Assembly (NCBI GenBank): GCA_030145005.1
Contig: JAQYWJ010000003.1
Location: 1 to 16,604, forward strand
From: Desulfobacter sp.
GTDB lineage: Bacteria; Desulfobacterota; Desulfobacteria; Desulfobacterales; Desulfobacteraceae
Direction: 5' to 3'
Length of the DNA: 16,604 bases
Shown: piece after piece, positions 1 through 9,175 of the stretch
How the letters are laid out: each line of letters begins with the position of its first letter
How positions within the stretch are numbered: the stretch's first letter is position 1
Notes under the pieces: model-generated
Seen by the model: only the letters and a program-made list of their open reading frames with translations
Told to the model about the DNA's origin: nothing
The model's database searches: none
Made by a program: the position numbers and the translations under genes

Positions 1-2153
1 ACGACATCCATGGTCTGAAAAGCACCCTGGATTTCAGCGGTGTACAGGCGTCCATACACTCGGTGCTCACGGGCCGCTTCAACCTGGAAAACATATTATG
101 TGCGGCAGGTGCGGCTTTAGCCACAGACATCTGTCCTGAATCCATTGCCCGGGGTATTGCTGCCCTTGAACGGGTACCGGGCCGGCTTGAAAAACTGTCC
201 ACGGAACTGAACCGGCATATCTTTGTGGATTATGCCCACACCCCGGATGCCCTTGAATCTATCCTGAAAACCCTTGCCGGTCGAGCCCCTTCACGACTGA
301 TCACGGTATTTGGATGCGGCGGAGACAGGGATCGAACCAAACGCGGCCCCATGGGTGTCATTGCCTGCAGGTACTCGGACATCGCCATTGTTACCTCGGA
401 TAACCCGCGAACCGAAGATCCGGACGCCATTATTGACGAAATTATAGACGGTATCCGTGCCCAGGGATTTAAACAAATTGATCTTAACGGATCAAATGCC
501 TGTGAAAAAGGATATATCCGGATGACCGACAGAGCCAAAGCCCTGGCTTTAGCCGTTCAGATTTCAAAACCCCGGGACATTATCGTGGCTGCAGGTAAGG
601 GCCATGAAACCTACCAGGTCACCAATGCAGGCACCATTCACTTTGATGACAAGGAACACTTAACCCATGCCTGTACCAACGCATTGACGCCAAGACCATG
701 GGATCTTACGGATCTTGCCAATGCCCTTGGGTGTGACGCCGTAACCGTGTTGGGACAAAAAACCGTTGCAGATGCCAAAACAACGGTTTTCAAAGGAATC
801 GGTACAGATTCAAGAACCATGGCCCCTGATATGGTATTTTTGGCTTTGGCAGGGGAACGTTTTGACGGACACAGCTTTATTCCGGGTCTGGCAGAAAAGG
901 GCGTTTCAGCTTTTGTTATCAGACAGGGCTACTTAGACACCCTTGATTTAAATCAGAAACGTCTGATGGACAAAGGCCGGATCCGCTTTTTTGAAGTGCC
1001 GGACACCCTGGCTGCTTTAGGGCACCTGGCCCGGTATCACAGAATACGCTCGAATGCGCGAATTGCCGCTCTAACCGGCTCGAACGGAAAAACATCCACC
1101 CGGAAAATGGCCCAAAATATCTTTTGCCGACATCATGACACCCTGGCCACCCGGGGCAACTTAAATAATGAAATCGGCCTTCCCCTGACCCTGCTCCGGC
1201 TGGCAGATGTACATGAATGGGCCGTGGTAGAGATGGGCATGAGCAACCCGGGCGAAATCGCCCGGCTAACCGCCATTGCCCGGCCGGACATTGCCATGGT
1301 GACCAACACCCATGGTTCGCATATGGAAGGTGTGGGTTCACTGGAGAATGTAGCCCGGGCCAAAGCTGAAATTTTTAAAGGACTGAACCCCGGCGGCACA
1401 GCCATTATTTTTGCCGATGACCCAAGGCGTGAAATTCTTATCCAGGGGGCAAAAGAAAACGCCGACACAGCCGGAGTAATGCTTTTCGGTACCCGGCGCA
1501 ACAGCGATATCCTTTTGTCGGAAATCAGCTTTACAGACCACGGTATTGCCTTTTTCCTTAACATGGATGGGCATACCCGCAAATACACGGTCCCCTCCCC
1601 CGCGGCTTTCATGGCCTTTAATGCCGCCGCAGCCGCAGCGCTTTCAAAGGCTGCAAGCATTGATGAAACAGATATTGCCCAGGGGCTAGAAGCCTTTGTC
1701 CCGGTCAAGGGCAGAATGCATTTAAGGCATATTGCCAACGGCCTTCATCTCATTGACGACACCTACAATGCCAATCCCTGTTCCATGGCCCAGGCGCTGA
1801 AAGTCCTAAACCGGCTGGCCGGCAGTAACCGGGGCATTGCCGTAATCGGTGACATGCTGGAATTAGGAGATCAAACCCAACTGCACCATCGGCAGGTGGG
1901 GCACCTGGTGGCAGCGCTTTCACCGGCAAAGCTTTTGCTGTTCGGCACCCAGGTCGCCCAGATCCGTGAAGGCGCTCTGGAAAAAGGATACCCGGAGGCA
2001 CGCATCACCATGGGATCCAAAAAGGAATTGGGGGACACCCTTAAAACGTCAACAAAACACGAAAATTGGATACTGCTCAAAGGCTCCAGAGGAATGGCCA
2101 TGGAAACGCTGATCCCGCTACTTGAACAAATCCCTGCTGAAAGGGCGAATTGA
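1..2153 (+). CDS. murE-murF: Bifunctional MurE-MurF fusion ligase (5' partial)
   Basis: Adds meso-diaminopimelate to UDP-MurNAc-L-Ala-D-Glu (MurE half), then D-Ala-D-Ala to the tripeptide (MurF half), in the cytoplasm. The reading frame is open from base 3, so the MurE N-terminal and most of its ATP-binding domain lie outside. Visible MurE signatures are LTGRFNLEN just after base 63, VDYAHTPDALE, GGDRDRTKRGPMG, DNPR at 399-410 (the motif that recognises meso-DAP) and GKGHE near 595. MurF begins after a linker of only about ten residues (around base 690) with PWDLTDLANALG, then TDSRT, the P-loop GSNGKT at 1077-1094, NLNNEIGLPLT, EMGMSNPGEI, DDTYNANP and LLKGSRGMAME. No stop or frameshift separates the halves. 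Fused MurE-MurF proteins are known from Bordetella. The GTG at 63 is internal, not the start. mraY follows 4 bp later. Confidence 0.95.
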   Translation, partial: DIHGLKSTLDFSGVQASIHSVLTGRFNLENILCAAGAALATDICPESIARGIAALERVPGRLEKLSTELNRHIFVDYAHTPDALESILKTLAGRAPSRLITVFGCGGDRDRTKRGPMGVIACRYSDIAIVTSDNPRTEDPDAIIDEIIDGIRAQGFKQIDLNGSNACEKGYIRMTDRAKALALAVQISKPRDIIVAAGKGHETYQVTNAGTIHFDDKEHLTHACTNALTPRPWDLTDLANALGCDAVTVLGQKTVADAKTTVFKGIGTDSRTMAPDMVFLALAGERFDGHSFIPGLAEKGVSAFVIRQGYLDTLDLNQKRLMDKGRIRFFEVPDTLAALGHLARYHRIRSNARIAALTGSNGKTSTRKMAQNIFCRHHDTLATRGNLNNEIGLPLTLLRLADVHEWAVVEMGMSNPGEIARLTAIARPDIAMVTNTHGSHMEGVGSLENVARAKAEIFKGLNPGGTAIIFADDPRREILIQGAKENADTAGVMLFGTRRNSDILLSEISFTDHGIAFFLNMDGHTRKYTVPSPAAFMAFNAAAAAALSKAASIDETDIAQGLEAFVPVKGRMHLRHIANGLHLIDDTYNANPCSMAQALKVLNRLAGSNRGIAVIGDMLELGDQTQLHHRQVGHLVAALSPAKLLLFGTQVAQIREGALEKGYPEARITMGSKKELGDTLKTSTKHENWILLKGSRGMAMETLIPLLEQIPAERAN

Positions 2154-2157
2154 TCGA

Positions 2158-3237
2158 ATGTTTTACCAATTTTTATACCCGTTACACGAACACTATACCG
2201 TTTTGAATATTTTCCGGTATATCACCTTCCGCACCATATACGGGGGACTGACCGCCTTTATCATCTGCTTTATTCTCGGCCCGTTTGTGATCCGGCAGCT
2301 GCAGATCATGCATTTCGGCCAGATCATCCAGACCGACGGCCCGCAGTCCCATTTAAAAAAACAGGGTACTCCCACCATGGGCGGCATCATGATCCTGTTT
2401 TCCATTTTTTTTTCCACCTTTTTATGGGGAAATTTCACCAACCACTATGTGGGGATATTGCTGCTCGCCACCCTGCTTTTCGGTGCTATCGGTTTTATTG
2501 ACGACTACCTGTCGCTGATAAAAAAAAGGAATATGGGGTTCACGGCGAAAAAGAAATTCTTTCTCCAGATCCTTTCGGGCCTGCTCATCGGGTTTTTGAT
2601 TTACAGCAGCCCGGACTTCAATGCCGTACTCACGGTACCGTTTTTCAAAAACGTGGCCATTAATTTAGGTATACTTTATATCCCCTTTGCCTGTCTGGTC
2701 ATTGTGGGTACATCCAATGCCGTGAACCTCACGGATGGCCTGGACGGACTGGCCATCGGCCCCTTGATTGTGGCATCCATGACTTATATGCTGTTTGCCT
2801 ATGTGGCCGGTCATGCCCAGTTTGCCGAGTATCTGCATGTCCGGCACATTCCCGCATCCGGTGAAGTATCCGTCATCTGCGGCATCCTGGCAGGCGCAGG
2901 CATGGGATTTTTATGGTACAATGCCCATCCGGCCCAGATTTTCATGGGCGATACCGGTTCCATCCCCCTTGGGGCCATCCTTGGCACCATTGCCGTGGTC
3001 ACCAAACAGGAGATCATGCTGGTGCTGGTGGGCGGGCTTTTTGTCATGGAAGCGGGTTCCGTGATTCTTCAAGTCGCCTATTTTAAAATCACCCACGGCA
3101 AGAGAATCTTCAGAATGGCACCCCTGCACCACCATTTTGAATTAAAAGGCTGGCATGAATCCAAGGTGATTGTCCGGTTCTGGATTATTTCCATCGCCTT
3201 GGCTGCCCTATCCCTAAGTACATTGAAAATAAGATAA
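2158..3237 (+). CDS. mraY: Phospho-MurNAc-pentapeptide transferase MraY
   Basis: Integral membrane enzyme that moves phospho-MurNAc-pentapeptide from UDP to undecaprenyl phosphate, making lipid I. From ATG 2158 the protein has 359 residues, the usual MraY length. An in-frame alternative at 2122 would overlap murE-murF and add 12 atypical residues, so it was not chosen. A purine-rich AAAGGG at about 2140-2145 is a plausible ribosome site. Family signatures are KKQGTPTMGG (68-76), the catalytic Asp pair in FIDDYLSL (D115, D116), NLTDGLDGLAIG with D193, MGDTGS (D265) and the triple histidine HHHFELKGW (324-326). About ten hydrophobic segments are visible. It sits between murF and murD as in the standard dcw order. 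Confidence 0.97.
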   Translation: MFYQFLYPLHEHYTVLNIFRYITFRTIYGGLTAFIICFILGPFVIRQLQIMHFGQIIQTDGPQSHLKKQGTPTMGGIMILFSIFFSTFLWGNFTNHYVGILLLATLLFGAIGFIDDYLSLIKKRNMGFTAKKKFFLQILSGLLIGFLIYSSPDFNAVLTVPFFKNVAINLGILYIPFACLVIVGTSNAVNLTDGLDGLAIGPLIVASMTYMLFAYVAGHAQFAEYLHVRHIPASGEVSVICGILAGAGMGFLWYNAHPAQIFMGDTGSIPLGAILGTIAVVTKQEIMLVLVGGLFVMEAGSVILQVAYFKITHGKRIFRMAPLHHHFELKGWHESKVIVRFWIISIALAALSLSTLKIR

Positions 3238-3238
3238 A

Positions 3239-4609
3239 ATGTTCAATTTTCCTGAAACATATGAACTGATTGTGGGCTTAGGGGTCTGCGGGCTTTCCAT
3301 GGCCCGGTTTTTGAAATCCCGGGGGCACTGCGTGGCTGCCACGGACATTGACGGAACAAAAACCAGTGAAGCAGCGGCTTTAAAAAAACTGGGCATCCCG
3401 GTAATTATCGGCAGCCATGACCAGGAGATGTTTGACAAGGCATCCGTTATCATCCCCAGCCCCGGTATTCCCTTAAACATGCCATTCATCAAGTCAGCCC
3501 GGAACAAAGGTGTGCCTGTAAAAGGCGAACTGGATATTTTTGCCCAATACAACACCACACCTGTGATCGCAATAACAGGCACCAACGGGAAAACCACCAC
3601 CACGGAACTGACGGCAGCCATGCTTGAAGCCTCAGGAATTTCCTGCTTTGTGGGCGGAAACATCGGCACCCCGCTGGTTGAATATATCATGCAGGATAGC
3701 CCCAAGGATGTTGTGGTGGCCGAAATCTCGTCCTTCCAGCTTGATCTTGCCCAGACCTTCAGGCCCCATACGGCAGCGCTTCTCAATATTGCCGAGGATC
3801 ACCTGGACCGGTATCCGGACTTTGACGCCTATGCCGATTCCAAATGGTCTATTTTTAAAAATATGACCGCCGGGGATACCGCCGTGATTAACGGTCGCAT
3901 CAAAGAATTTTCAACCCGGACTAAAACCATTTGTGCTGATATCCTTGAATTTTCATCCACGAATCCTGTGATCCGGGGCGCAAGCATTCACAAGATGGGA
4001 ATTGATATCCAAACGAAAGACATCAGTGACACCCTTGCTGCAGACACGCCGGCCAGGCTTCCCGGCATCCATAACAGGGAGAATGCGGCAGCAGCAGCCC
4101 TTGCGGCGTTAAGCTGCGGTGGTACCATAGAAGGTATCAGAAAGGCCTTAAATGAATTCACCCTGTCGGACCATCGCATTGCCTTTGTCCGGGAGGTTGA
4201 CGGCATTCGCTTTTACAACGACTCCAAGGCCACCAACGTGGCTGCAGTGCTTTGCGCCCTGGAATCCGTTGAATCCGGTGTCATTCTTATCCTCGGAGGC
4301 AAGGAAAAAGGCCTTGATTTTGCCCCCCTGGTGCCCGAAGTTAAAGCCCGGGCCAAGGCGGTTATCGGCATGGGTGAAGCGGCCGGTCATATCATGGAAA
4401 CATTTGAAGGCATCTGCCCCGCATATGCCTGCCGGGATATGATCTGCGCCGTCAGCAAGGCAGTGTCTGTGGCAGCCAAGGGCGATGTGGTGCTTTTATC
4501 CCCGGCCTGCGCAAGCTTTGATCTTTATGCCAATTACCGGGAACGGGGAAAGGATTTTACCCGCATTGTCAACGCGATTGTTCCGGGACAGGAGGTATGC
4601 CATGGCTAA
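3239..4609 (+). CDS. murD: UDP-MurNAc-L-alanine:D-glutamate ligase MurD
   Basis: Cytoplasmic ATP-dependent ligase that adds D-glutamate to UDP-MurNAc-L-Ala. It has 456 residues, slightly longer than the E. coli enzyme (438). The N-terminal domain opens with VGLGVCGLSMARFL, the Rossmann-like UDP-binding part. The central domain has the P-loop GTNGKTTT at 114-121 and NIAEDHLDRY; the hinge has HNRENAAAAA; the C-terminal domain has DHRIAFVREVDG and FYNDSKATN, typical of Mur ligases. ATG 3239 lies one base after the mraY stop with no strong Shine-Dalgarno in the AT-rich sequence before it, so translation is probably coupled to mraY. The 3' end overlaps ftsW by 8 bp. Confidence 0.97.
   Translation: MFNFPETYELIVGLGVCGLSMARFLKSRGHCVAATDIDGTKTSEAAALKKLGIPVIIGSHDQEMFDKASVIIPSPGIPLNMPFIKSARNKGVPVKGELDIFAQYNTTPVIAITGTNGKTTTTELTAAMLEASGISCFVGGNIGTPLVEYIMQDSPKDVVVAEISSFQLDLAQTFRPHTAALLNIAEDHLDRYPDFDAYADSKWSIFKNMTAGDTAVINGRIKEFSTRTKTICADILEFSSTNPVIRGASIHKMGIDIQTKDISDTLAADTPARLPGIHNRENAAAAALAALSCGGTIEGIRKALNEFTLSDHRIAFVREVDGIRFYNDSKATNVAAVLCALESVESGVILILGGKEKGLDFAPLVPEVKARAKAVIGMGEAAGHIMETFEGICPAYACRDMICAVSKAVSVAAKGDVVLLSPACASFDLYANYRERGKDFTRIVNAIVPGQEVCHG
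4590..4596 (+). promoter_or_regulatory. Shine-Dalgarno that fixes the ftsW start
   Basis: AGGAGGT lies inside the last codons of murD, 5 bases before ATG 4602. It is the strongest ribosome site in the mur-fts series and selects 4602 over upstream in-frame starts such as 4485, which would lie deep within murD. Confidence 0.85.
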
Positions 4610-5756
4610 TACCCTGCGCGTCGGCGAATACATCCCGGGTCGTCTCCATCCCTTTTTCAAAGAAAAAGCCATTCTTTTTCCGGTACTCATTCTCACCGGC
4701 ATTGGCCTGGTCATGGTGTACTCGGCCTCCTGCGCCATCTCCATGGATGAGCATAACACCCTGTTTTATTACCTGAAACGCCAGTCCATATTCCTATTTA
4801 TCAGCCTTAGCATCATGTATATCACCGCCTCTTTGCCTTACAAATTATATAAAAGCATGGCTTATCTCATTCTGATTGTAGCCATCGGCCTTCTGGTTGC
4901 CGTCCTTATCCCGGCCTTTGGCATCAAGGCCAACAATGCCCGGCGCTGGCTTGATTGCGGGCTGTTCGCATTCCAACCCGCAGAATTTGCCAAGCTTGCC
5001 ATGATTCTTTTCATGGCCTACTCCCTGTCCAAAAAACAGGAAATAGGAAAACTGCGGGAATTTTCCATCGGTGTTTTGCCCCATGCCATAGTGTTCAGCC
5101 TCATGGCCGTACTCATCCTGTGCCAGCCCGATTTCGGCACAATCGTGGTATTGGGCATGATCTGCTGGGGAATGATGTTCACCGCAGGCGTGCCCTTACT
5201 TTACCTGCTCAGCCCGTTGCCGCTGATCATTCCTGTGGTGGCATACTTTCTGATCTTCAAGGTCAGTTACCGGTTCGAGCGAATCATCGGCTTCCTGCAT
5301 CCCTGGGAAGATCCCCTTGGCATCGGGTTTCAGCTCACCAACTCCTTTAAGGCCTTTGGATCGGGCGGTCTGTTCGGCAAAGGTGTCGGGCTTTCCATGC
5401 AGAAAATGCACTTTCTGCCTGAACCCCATACGGATTTTATTTTCTCCATCATTGGCGAGGAACTCGGCCTTATCGGAGTGACGGCAATCCTGGTTCTTTA
5501 CGGGCTTATCCTCCACACCGGTACCCGCATTGCCCGGCAGGCAGATACCTTTTTCGGGGCCGTGACAGCCACGGGCATCACCCTGTACCTAGGACTTCAG
5601 GTCATCATCAACACGGGCGTGACCTTAGGCGTACTGCCCACCAAGGGTCTGACCCTGCCCTTTATTTCCTACGGCGGGACATCGCTGATCATCAATATGG
5701 CAGCCATGGGTATTTTAATGAACATAGGAGCGTCGGCAAACCATGTCAAAAAATAA
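4602..5756 (+). CDS. ftsW: Septal peptidoglycan polymerase FtsW (SEDS family)
   Basis: Polytopic membrane glycosyltransferase that polymerises lipid II at the division septum together with a class B penicillin-binding protein (FtsI, expected upstream of this window). From ATG 4602 it has 384 residues with about ten hydrophobic segments. SEDS signatures are RRWLDCGLFAFQPAEFAKLA (about 114-133), QPDFGT (175-180), the LPEPHTDFIFS motif carrying the putative catalytic Asp278 (counterpart of E. coli FtsW D297), IIGEELGLIG, and PTKGLTLPFISYGGTSL near the C-terminus. Its place between murD and murG supports FtsW over the related RodA, which usually sits with mreB or mrdA. It overlaps murD by 8 bp and murG by 14 bp. 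Confidence 0.96.
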   Translation: MANTLRVGEYIPGRLHPFFKEKAILFPVLILTGIGLVMVYSASCAISMDEHNTLFYYLKRQSIFLFISLSIMYITASLPYKLYKSMAYLILIVAIGLLVAVLIPAFGIKANNARRWLDCGLFAFQPAEFAKLAMILFMAYSLSKKQEIGKLREFSIGVLPHAIVFSLMAVLILCQPDFGTIVVLGMICWGMMFTAGVPLLYLLSPLPLIIPVVAYFLIFKVSYRFERIIGFLHPWEDPLGIGFQLTNSFKAFGSGGLFGKGVGLSMQKMHFLPEPHTDFIFSIIGEELGLIGVTAILVLYGLILHTGTRIARQADTFFGAVTATGITLYLGLQVIINTGVTLGVLPTKGLTLPFISYGGTSLIINMAAMGILMNIGASANHVKK

Positions 5757-6879
5757 ACATATCATCATCGCCGGCGGGAAAACAGGGGGGCATCTGTTCC
5801 CGGGCATTGCCGTGGCCCAGGCTCTGAAGGAAAAGGACCCTTCCACAAAAATCCTTTTTGTGGGCACCAGCGCACCCTTTGAAATAGAGACCCTTGCCCG
5901 GTACGAATTTGCCCATAAATCAATTATCTCCAGACCCATAAAGGGGAAAAACATCTTTGCAAAGGCCTGGTCAGCCGGCCTTGTGGGCATCAGCCTGATC
6001 CAGGCGTTGGGAATCATCATTGCGTTCAGGGCGAATTTCATTCTGGGTGTGGGCGGATTTTCATCCTTTGCCCTGGTTCTGGCCGGACGTATCCTTTTCA
6101 GGGACACGGCCATCCATGAGCAGAATGCCTTTCCCGGCATGACCAACCGCATGCTGGCCAAAATTGCCCGGACCCGGTTTATCTCCTTTAAAGAAACAAA
6201 GGGCATGCCGGAAAATGACACCACCTTTCTGGTGGGCAACCCGGTACGCCGCCTTTTAAGTACTGCACAGGAAAACATCAAAACAGATGAAAGTGTCCTT
6301 AACCGGATAAACGCGGATGATTTTCTTATTCTTGTTACCGGCGGCAGCCAGGGTGCGGCCTCCATCAATGGGGCATTCACTGATGCCGTGGCAATGATGG
6401 AAGATACCCACCGGCTGTTCATCGTCCACCAGACCGGAAAAAATGCCGAGGCTCAGATACAACAAGTTTATGCTGCCGGGGATATCCGGCACAAGGCCGC
6501 TGCCTTTTTCTACGATATGCCTGCCATCCAGGACCGGGCAGACCTGGTCATCAGCCGGGCCGGAGCCGGCACTCTATCAGAGCTGTGTATCAAGGGAAAA
6601 CCCGCCATCCTGGTCCCCTACCCCCATGCAGCAGACGACCACCAGACCGCAAACGCAAAATTCCTGGCTGACCAGGGCGCCTGCATCATGATTGCGGACA
6701 AGGACCTGACAGGTGAAACGTTATTGGCAGCCGTTGAGAACCTGCGACATAATACAAAGAAAAGATCCGAAATGGCAGACACCATGAAGTCACTTGCCAT
6801 GCCCCATGGCGCAGACCTAATTGCCGACCGTATTATAGGGGCCGATATTTCAAAAAGGAAAGACAATGTACCAGCATGA
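5743..6879 (+). CDS. murG: UDP-GlcNAc:lipid I N-acetylglucosamine transferase MurG
   Basis: Peripheral inner-membrane glycosyltransferase (GT28) that adds GlcNAc to lipid I, giving lipid II. 378 residues. The N-terminal acceptor domain has IIAGGKTGGHLFPGIA (about 8-22), GVGGFSSFA (102-110) and AIHEQNAFPG with HEQN at 125-128. The C-terminal UDP-GlcNAc domain has TGGSQGAASIN (199-209), SRAGAGTLSEL (271-281) with its conserved Glu, and PYPHAADDHQTANA. The glycine-rich loop reads GGKTGGH, with Lys at a position often occupied by Gly. The start overlaps ftsW by 14 bp and is preceded by AGGAG at about 5727-5731. The end overlaps murC by 14 bp. Confidence 0.97.
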   Translation: MSKNKHIIIAGGKTGGHLFPGIAVAQALKEKDPSTKILFVGTSAPFEIETLARYEFAHKSIISRPIKGKNIFAKAWSAGLVGISLIQALGIIIAFRANFILGVGGFSSFALVLAGRILFRDTAIHEQNAFPGMTNRMLAKIARTRFISFKETKGMPENDTTFLVGNPVRRLLSTAQENIKTDESVLNRINADDFLILVTGGSQGAASINGAFTDAVAMMEDTHRLFIVHQTGKNAEAQIQQVYAAGDIRHKAAAFFYDMPAIQDRADLVISRAGAGTLSELCIKGKPAILVPYPHAADDHQTANAKFLADQGACIMIADKDLTGETLLAAVENLRHNTKKRSEMADTMKSLAMPHGADLIADRIIGADISKRKDNVPA

Positions 6880-8233
6880 TTATCACATACACTTTGTAGG
6901 CATCGGCGGCATCGGCATGAGCGGTATTGCCGAATTGCTGTTAAACCTTGGCTACACCATATCCGGGTCTGATCTCAAGCTGTCCCACATCACGGACCGG
7001 CTCAAGGAAAAAGGCGCAGTGATTTACAAGGGCCATGCCAAGGAAAACATCAAGGGTGTCAATGTGGTAGTAACCTCTTCGGCCATTTCATCCCAGAACC
7101 CGGAAGTGATCCGGGCAAAAGAACTTGGCTGCCCCATCATCCCCCGGGCTGAAATGCTGGCCGAACTTATGCGCATCAAATACGCCATTGCCGTGGCAGG
7201 GGCCCATGGCAAAACCTCCACCACCGCCATGATCTCCCAGATCCTTAACACCGCAGGACTTGATCCCACGGTAATCATCGGCGGCCTGCTCCAGGGGCTG
7301 GACACCAATGCCCTGCATGGGTCAGGTGAATTTATTGTAGCCGAGGCAGATGAAAGCGACGGATCATTTCTTAAATATTCCCCCTCCATTGCGGCTGTGA
7401 CCAACATTGATCTGGAACATCTGGATTTTTATAAAGATATTGAAGACATAAAAGACAAGTTTGTCCAATTCATCAACTCCGTGCCCTTTTACGGCCTTGC
7501 CATCCTCTGCCTGGACAACCCCCATATCCAGGATATTCTGCCCAGGATCACGGTGCGGTATATCACTTACGGCATGACGGCCCAGTCCGGACTAAAGGCC
7601 GGAAACATCCGGTTTGAAAACGGAAAATCTCTGTTCAACGTATTTAAGGGAGAACAGAACCTGGGCCGGATCCTTTTAAACATCGGGGGGCAGCACAATA
7701 TTCTCAATGCCATGGCCGGTATTGCCACAGGTCTGGAGCTTAACATTCCCTTTGACACCATTAAAAAAGCGTTGGAAGAAATCAAGGGCGTCAAACGCCG
7801 CCTGGAAATAAAAGGCAAGGCCAAGGGCATCACGGTGATGGATGACTACGGCCATCACCCCACAGAAATCAAGGCCACGTTGACTGCCGTTAGGGAAAGC
7901 TATCCGGACAAACGGCTTATCGTGGTATTCCAACCCCACAGATATACAAGGACAAAGGCGTTGTTCCAGGAGTTCACCCGGGCCTTTTACCAATCTGACG
8001 TGCTCATGGTGCTGCCCATCTATGCGGCTTCGGAAGCCCCCATTGACGGCGTGGATTCGGAAAAACTTGTGGCAGGTATAAAGGCCCATGGCCACAAGGA
8101 TGCCTGCTTTGCCCCGGATTTCACCCAGGCATTGTCCATCATCACCCATAAGGCAAAGCCGGGGGATATGATCCTCACCTTAGGGGCCGGGGATGTATAC
8201 ACCCTCGGGGAAAAACTGGTGGAGATTTTGTAA
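6866..8233 (+). CDS. murC: UDP-MurNAc:L-alanine ligase MurC
   Basis: Cytoplasmic ATP-dependent ligase that adds the first stem residue, L-alanine, to UDP-MurNAc. 455 residues. It starts HFVGIGGIGMSGIAELL (UDP-binding glycine loop at 12-18), then the P-loop AHGKTST (113-119), EADESDGSFL, NIDLEHLDFY, the hinge HNILNAMAG and the C-terminal signatures DDYGHHPTEI and FQPHRYTRTK. AHGKTST and DDYGHHP separate MurC from MurD, MurE and MurF; Mpl is related but would not be expected here. The ATG at 6866 is preceded by AAAAAGGAAAG at about 6852-6862, inside the end of murG. Only 3 bp separate it from murB. Confidence 0.97.
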   Translation: MYQHDYHIHFVGIGGIGMSGIAELLLNLGYTISGSDLKLSHITDRLKEKGAVIYKGHAKENIKGVNVVVTSSAISSQNPEVIRAKELGCPIIPRAEMLAELMRIKYAIAVAGAHGKTSTTAMISQILNTAGLDPTVIIGGLLQGLDTNALHGSGEFIVAEADESDGSFLKYSPSIAAVTNIDLEHLDFYKDIEDIKDKFVQFINSVPFYGLAILCLDNPHIQDILPRITVRYITYGMTAQSGLKAGNIRFENGKSLFNVFKGEQNLGRILLNIGGQHNILNAMAGIATGLELNIPFDTIKKALEEIKGVKRRLEIKGKAKGITVMDDYGHHPTEIKATLTAVRESYPDKRLIVVFQPHRYTRTKALFQEFTRAFYQSDVLMVLPIYAASEAPIDGVDSEKLVAGIKAHGHKDACFAPDFTQALSIITHKAKPGDMILTLGAGDVYTLGEKLVEIL

Positions 8234-8236
8234 TAC

Positions 8237-9175
8237 ATGGTTCTAAACGATAACATAAAAAAAATGTTCGCTTCCTTTGCGCCGGAAAGGCAAAAGGCCA
8301 TGGACCGGTACACCAGTTTCAGGGTGGGCGGCCCTGCAGACCTCCTGGTGCTGCCGCAAACCGTGGAACAGGTAATTGCTCTTGTCAAAACCGCACAAAA
8401 AACCGAATTGCCGGTTACGATTATCGGCGGCGGCACCAATGTTCTTATATCGGACAAAGGAATCCGGGGGCTTGTGATGGTTCTTACCCGGTTGAAACAG
8501 AAAATTGAGCAGATAACACCGTCCATCAACACAGGCGAAGAATCACCGGGCCGGATTTATTTGACGGCACTTGCCGGAGAACCTCTTGGTCATCTATGCA
8601 GATATGCGGCTGACGCAGGCCTGGCCGGTCTATCATGGGCAGCCGGAATTCCGGGCACCATTGGCGGTGCCGTGATGATGAATGCAGGGGCCTTTGACAG
8701 CGACATGAGCCAGGTTGTAGAACAAATCGAGATATTGGACCTTGCCACCCTGGCAACAGTGGTTCTGCCGGCAAACAGACTTCAATTTTCCTACCGAAAA
8801 CTTGCCCTTGAAAACAGTATTTTACTCAAGGTCCGGCTTGGGCTGACCAAGGCTGACGCCGGAACCGTCAGGGATGAATTTTACCGCAACCTTAAAATAA
8901 AACAATCCACCCAGCCGGTGTCCCAGGCATCTGCCGGGTGTTTTTTCAAAAACACCCCGGGCGTTAAATCAGCAGGATTTCTCATTGAGCAGGCCGGAAT
9001 GAAAAGAGCCCGGTGCAACGGGGCCATGGTATCTGATCTGCACGCCAATTTCATTGTCAACCACAGCAACGCCTGCGCAAGAGATATCCTGAACCTGGCC
9101 GGCCAGGTAAGGAAACGCGTATACGATAAATTCGGGATTAACCTTAAAGAAGAAGTGAAAACCATTGGCGACTAA
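8237..9175 (+). CDS. murB: UDP-N-acetylenolpyruvoylglucosamine reductase MurB
   Basis: FAD-dependent, NADPH-using reductase that makes UDP-MurNAc, the substrate of MurC. 312 residues, near the length of the shorter type II MurB enzymes. FAD-binding signatures are TSFRVGGPADLLVLP (26-40), IIGGGTNVLISDKGIRG (62-78) and GIPGTIGGAVMMNAGAF (137-153); SYRKL (185-189) holds the conserved Arg. The C-terminal domain has SAGCFFKNT and ends FGINLKEEVKTIG with the expected acidic residues. The residue that is Ser in the E. coli active site (proton donor) reads Cys235 here (codon 8939-8941). The rest of the fold signatures are intact, so an active enzyme is likely. The gene overlaps ftsQ by 11 bp. Confidence 0.95.
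   Translation: MVLNDNIKKMFASFAPERQKAMDRYTSFRVGGPADLLVLPQTVEQVIALVKTAQKTELPVTIIGGGTNVLISDKGIRGLVMVLTRLKQKIEQITPSINTGEESPGRIYLTALAGEPLGHLCRYAADAGLAGLSWAAGIPGTIGGAVMMNAGAFDSDMSQVVEQIEILDLATLATVVLPANRLQFSYRKLALENSILLKVRLGLTKADAGTVRDEFYRNLKIKQSTQPVSQASAGCFFKNTPGVKSAGFLIEQAGMKRARCNGAMVSDLHANFIVNHSNACARDILNLAGQVRKRVYDKFGINLKEEVKTIGD

Noticed and set aside
1133..1738. A 201-codon open frame on the - strand
   Set aside because: Antisense shadow of the MurF domain; low-complexity Ala/Ser-rich peptide typical of reversed coding sequence.
2122..2157. Upstream in-frame start for mraY, adding 12 residues
   Set aside because: It lies within the end of murE-murF; ATG 2158 gives the usual length and numbering of catalytic Asp residues (D115, D116).
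4485..4601. Upstream in-frame start for ftsW, adding 39 residues
   Set aside because: It lies within murD in another frame; a strong AGGAGGT precedes ATG 4602.
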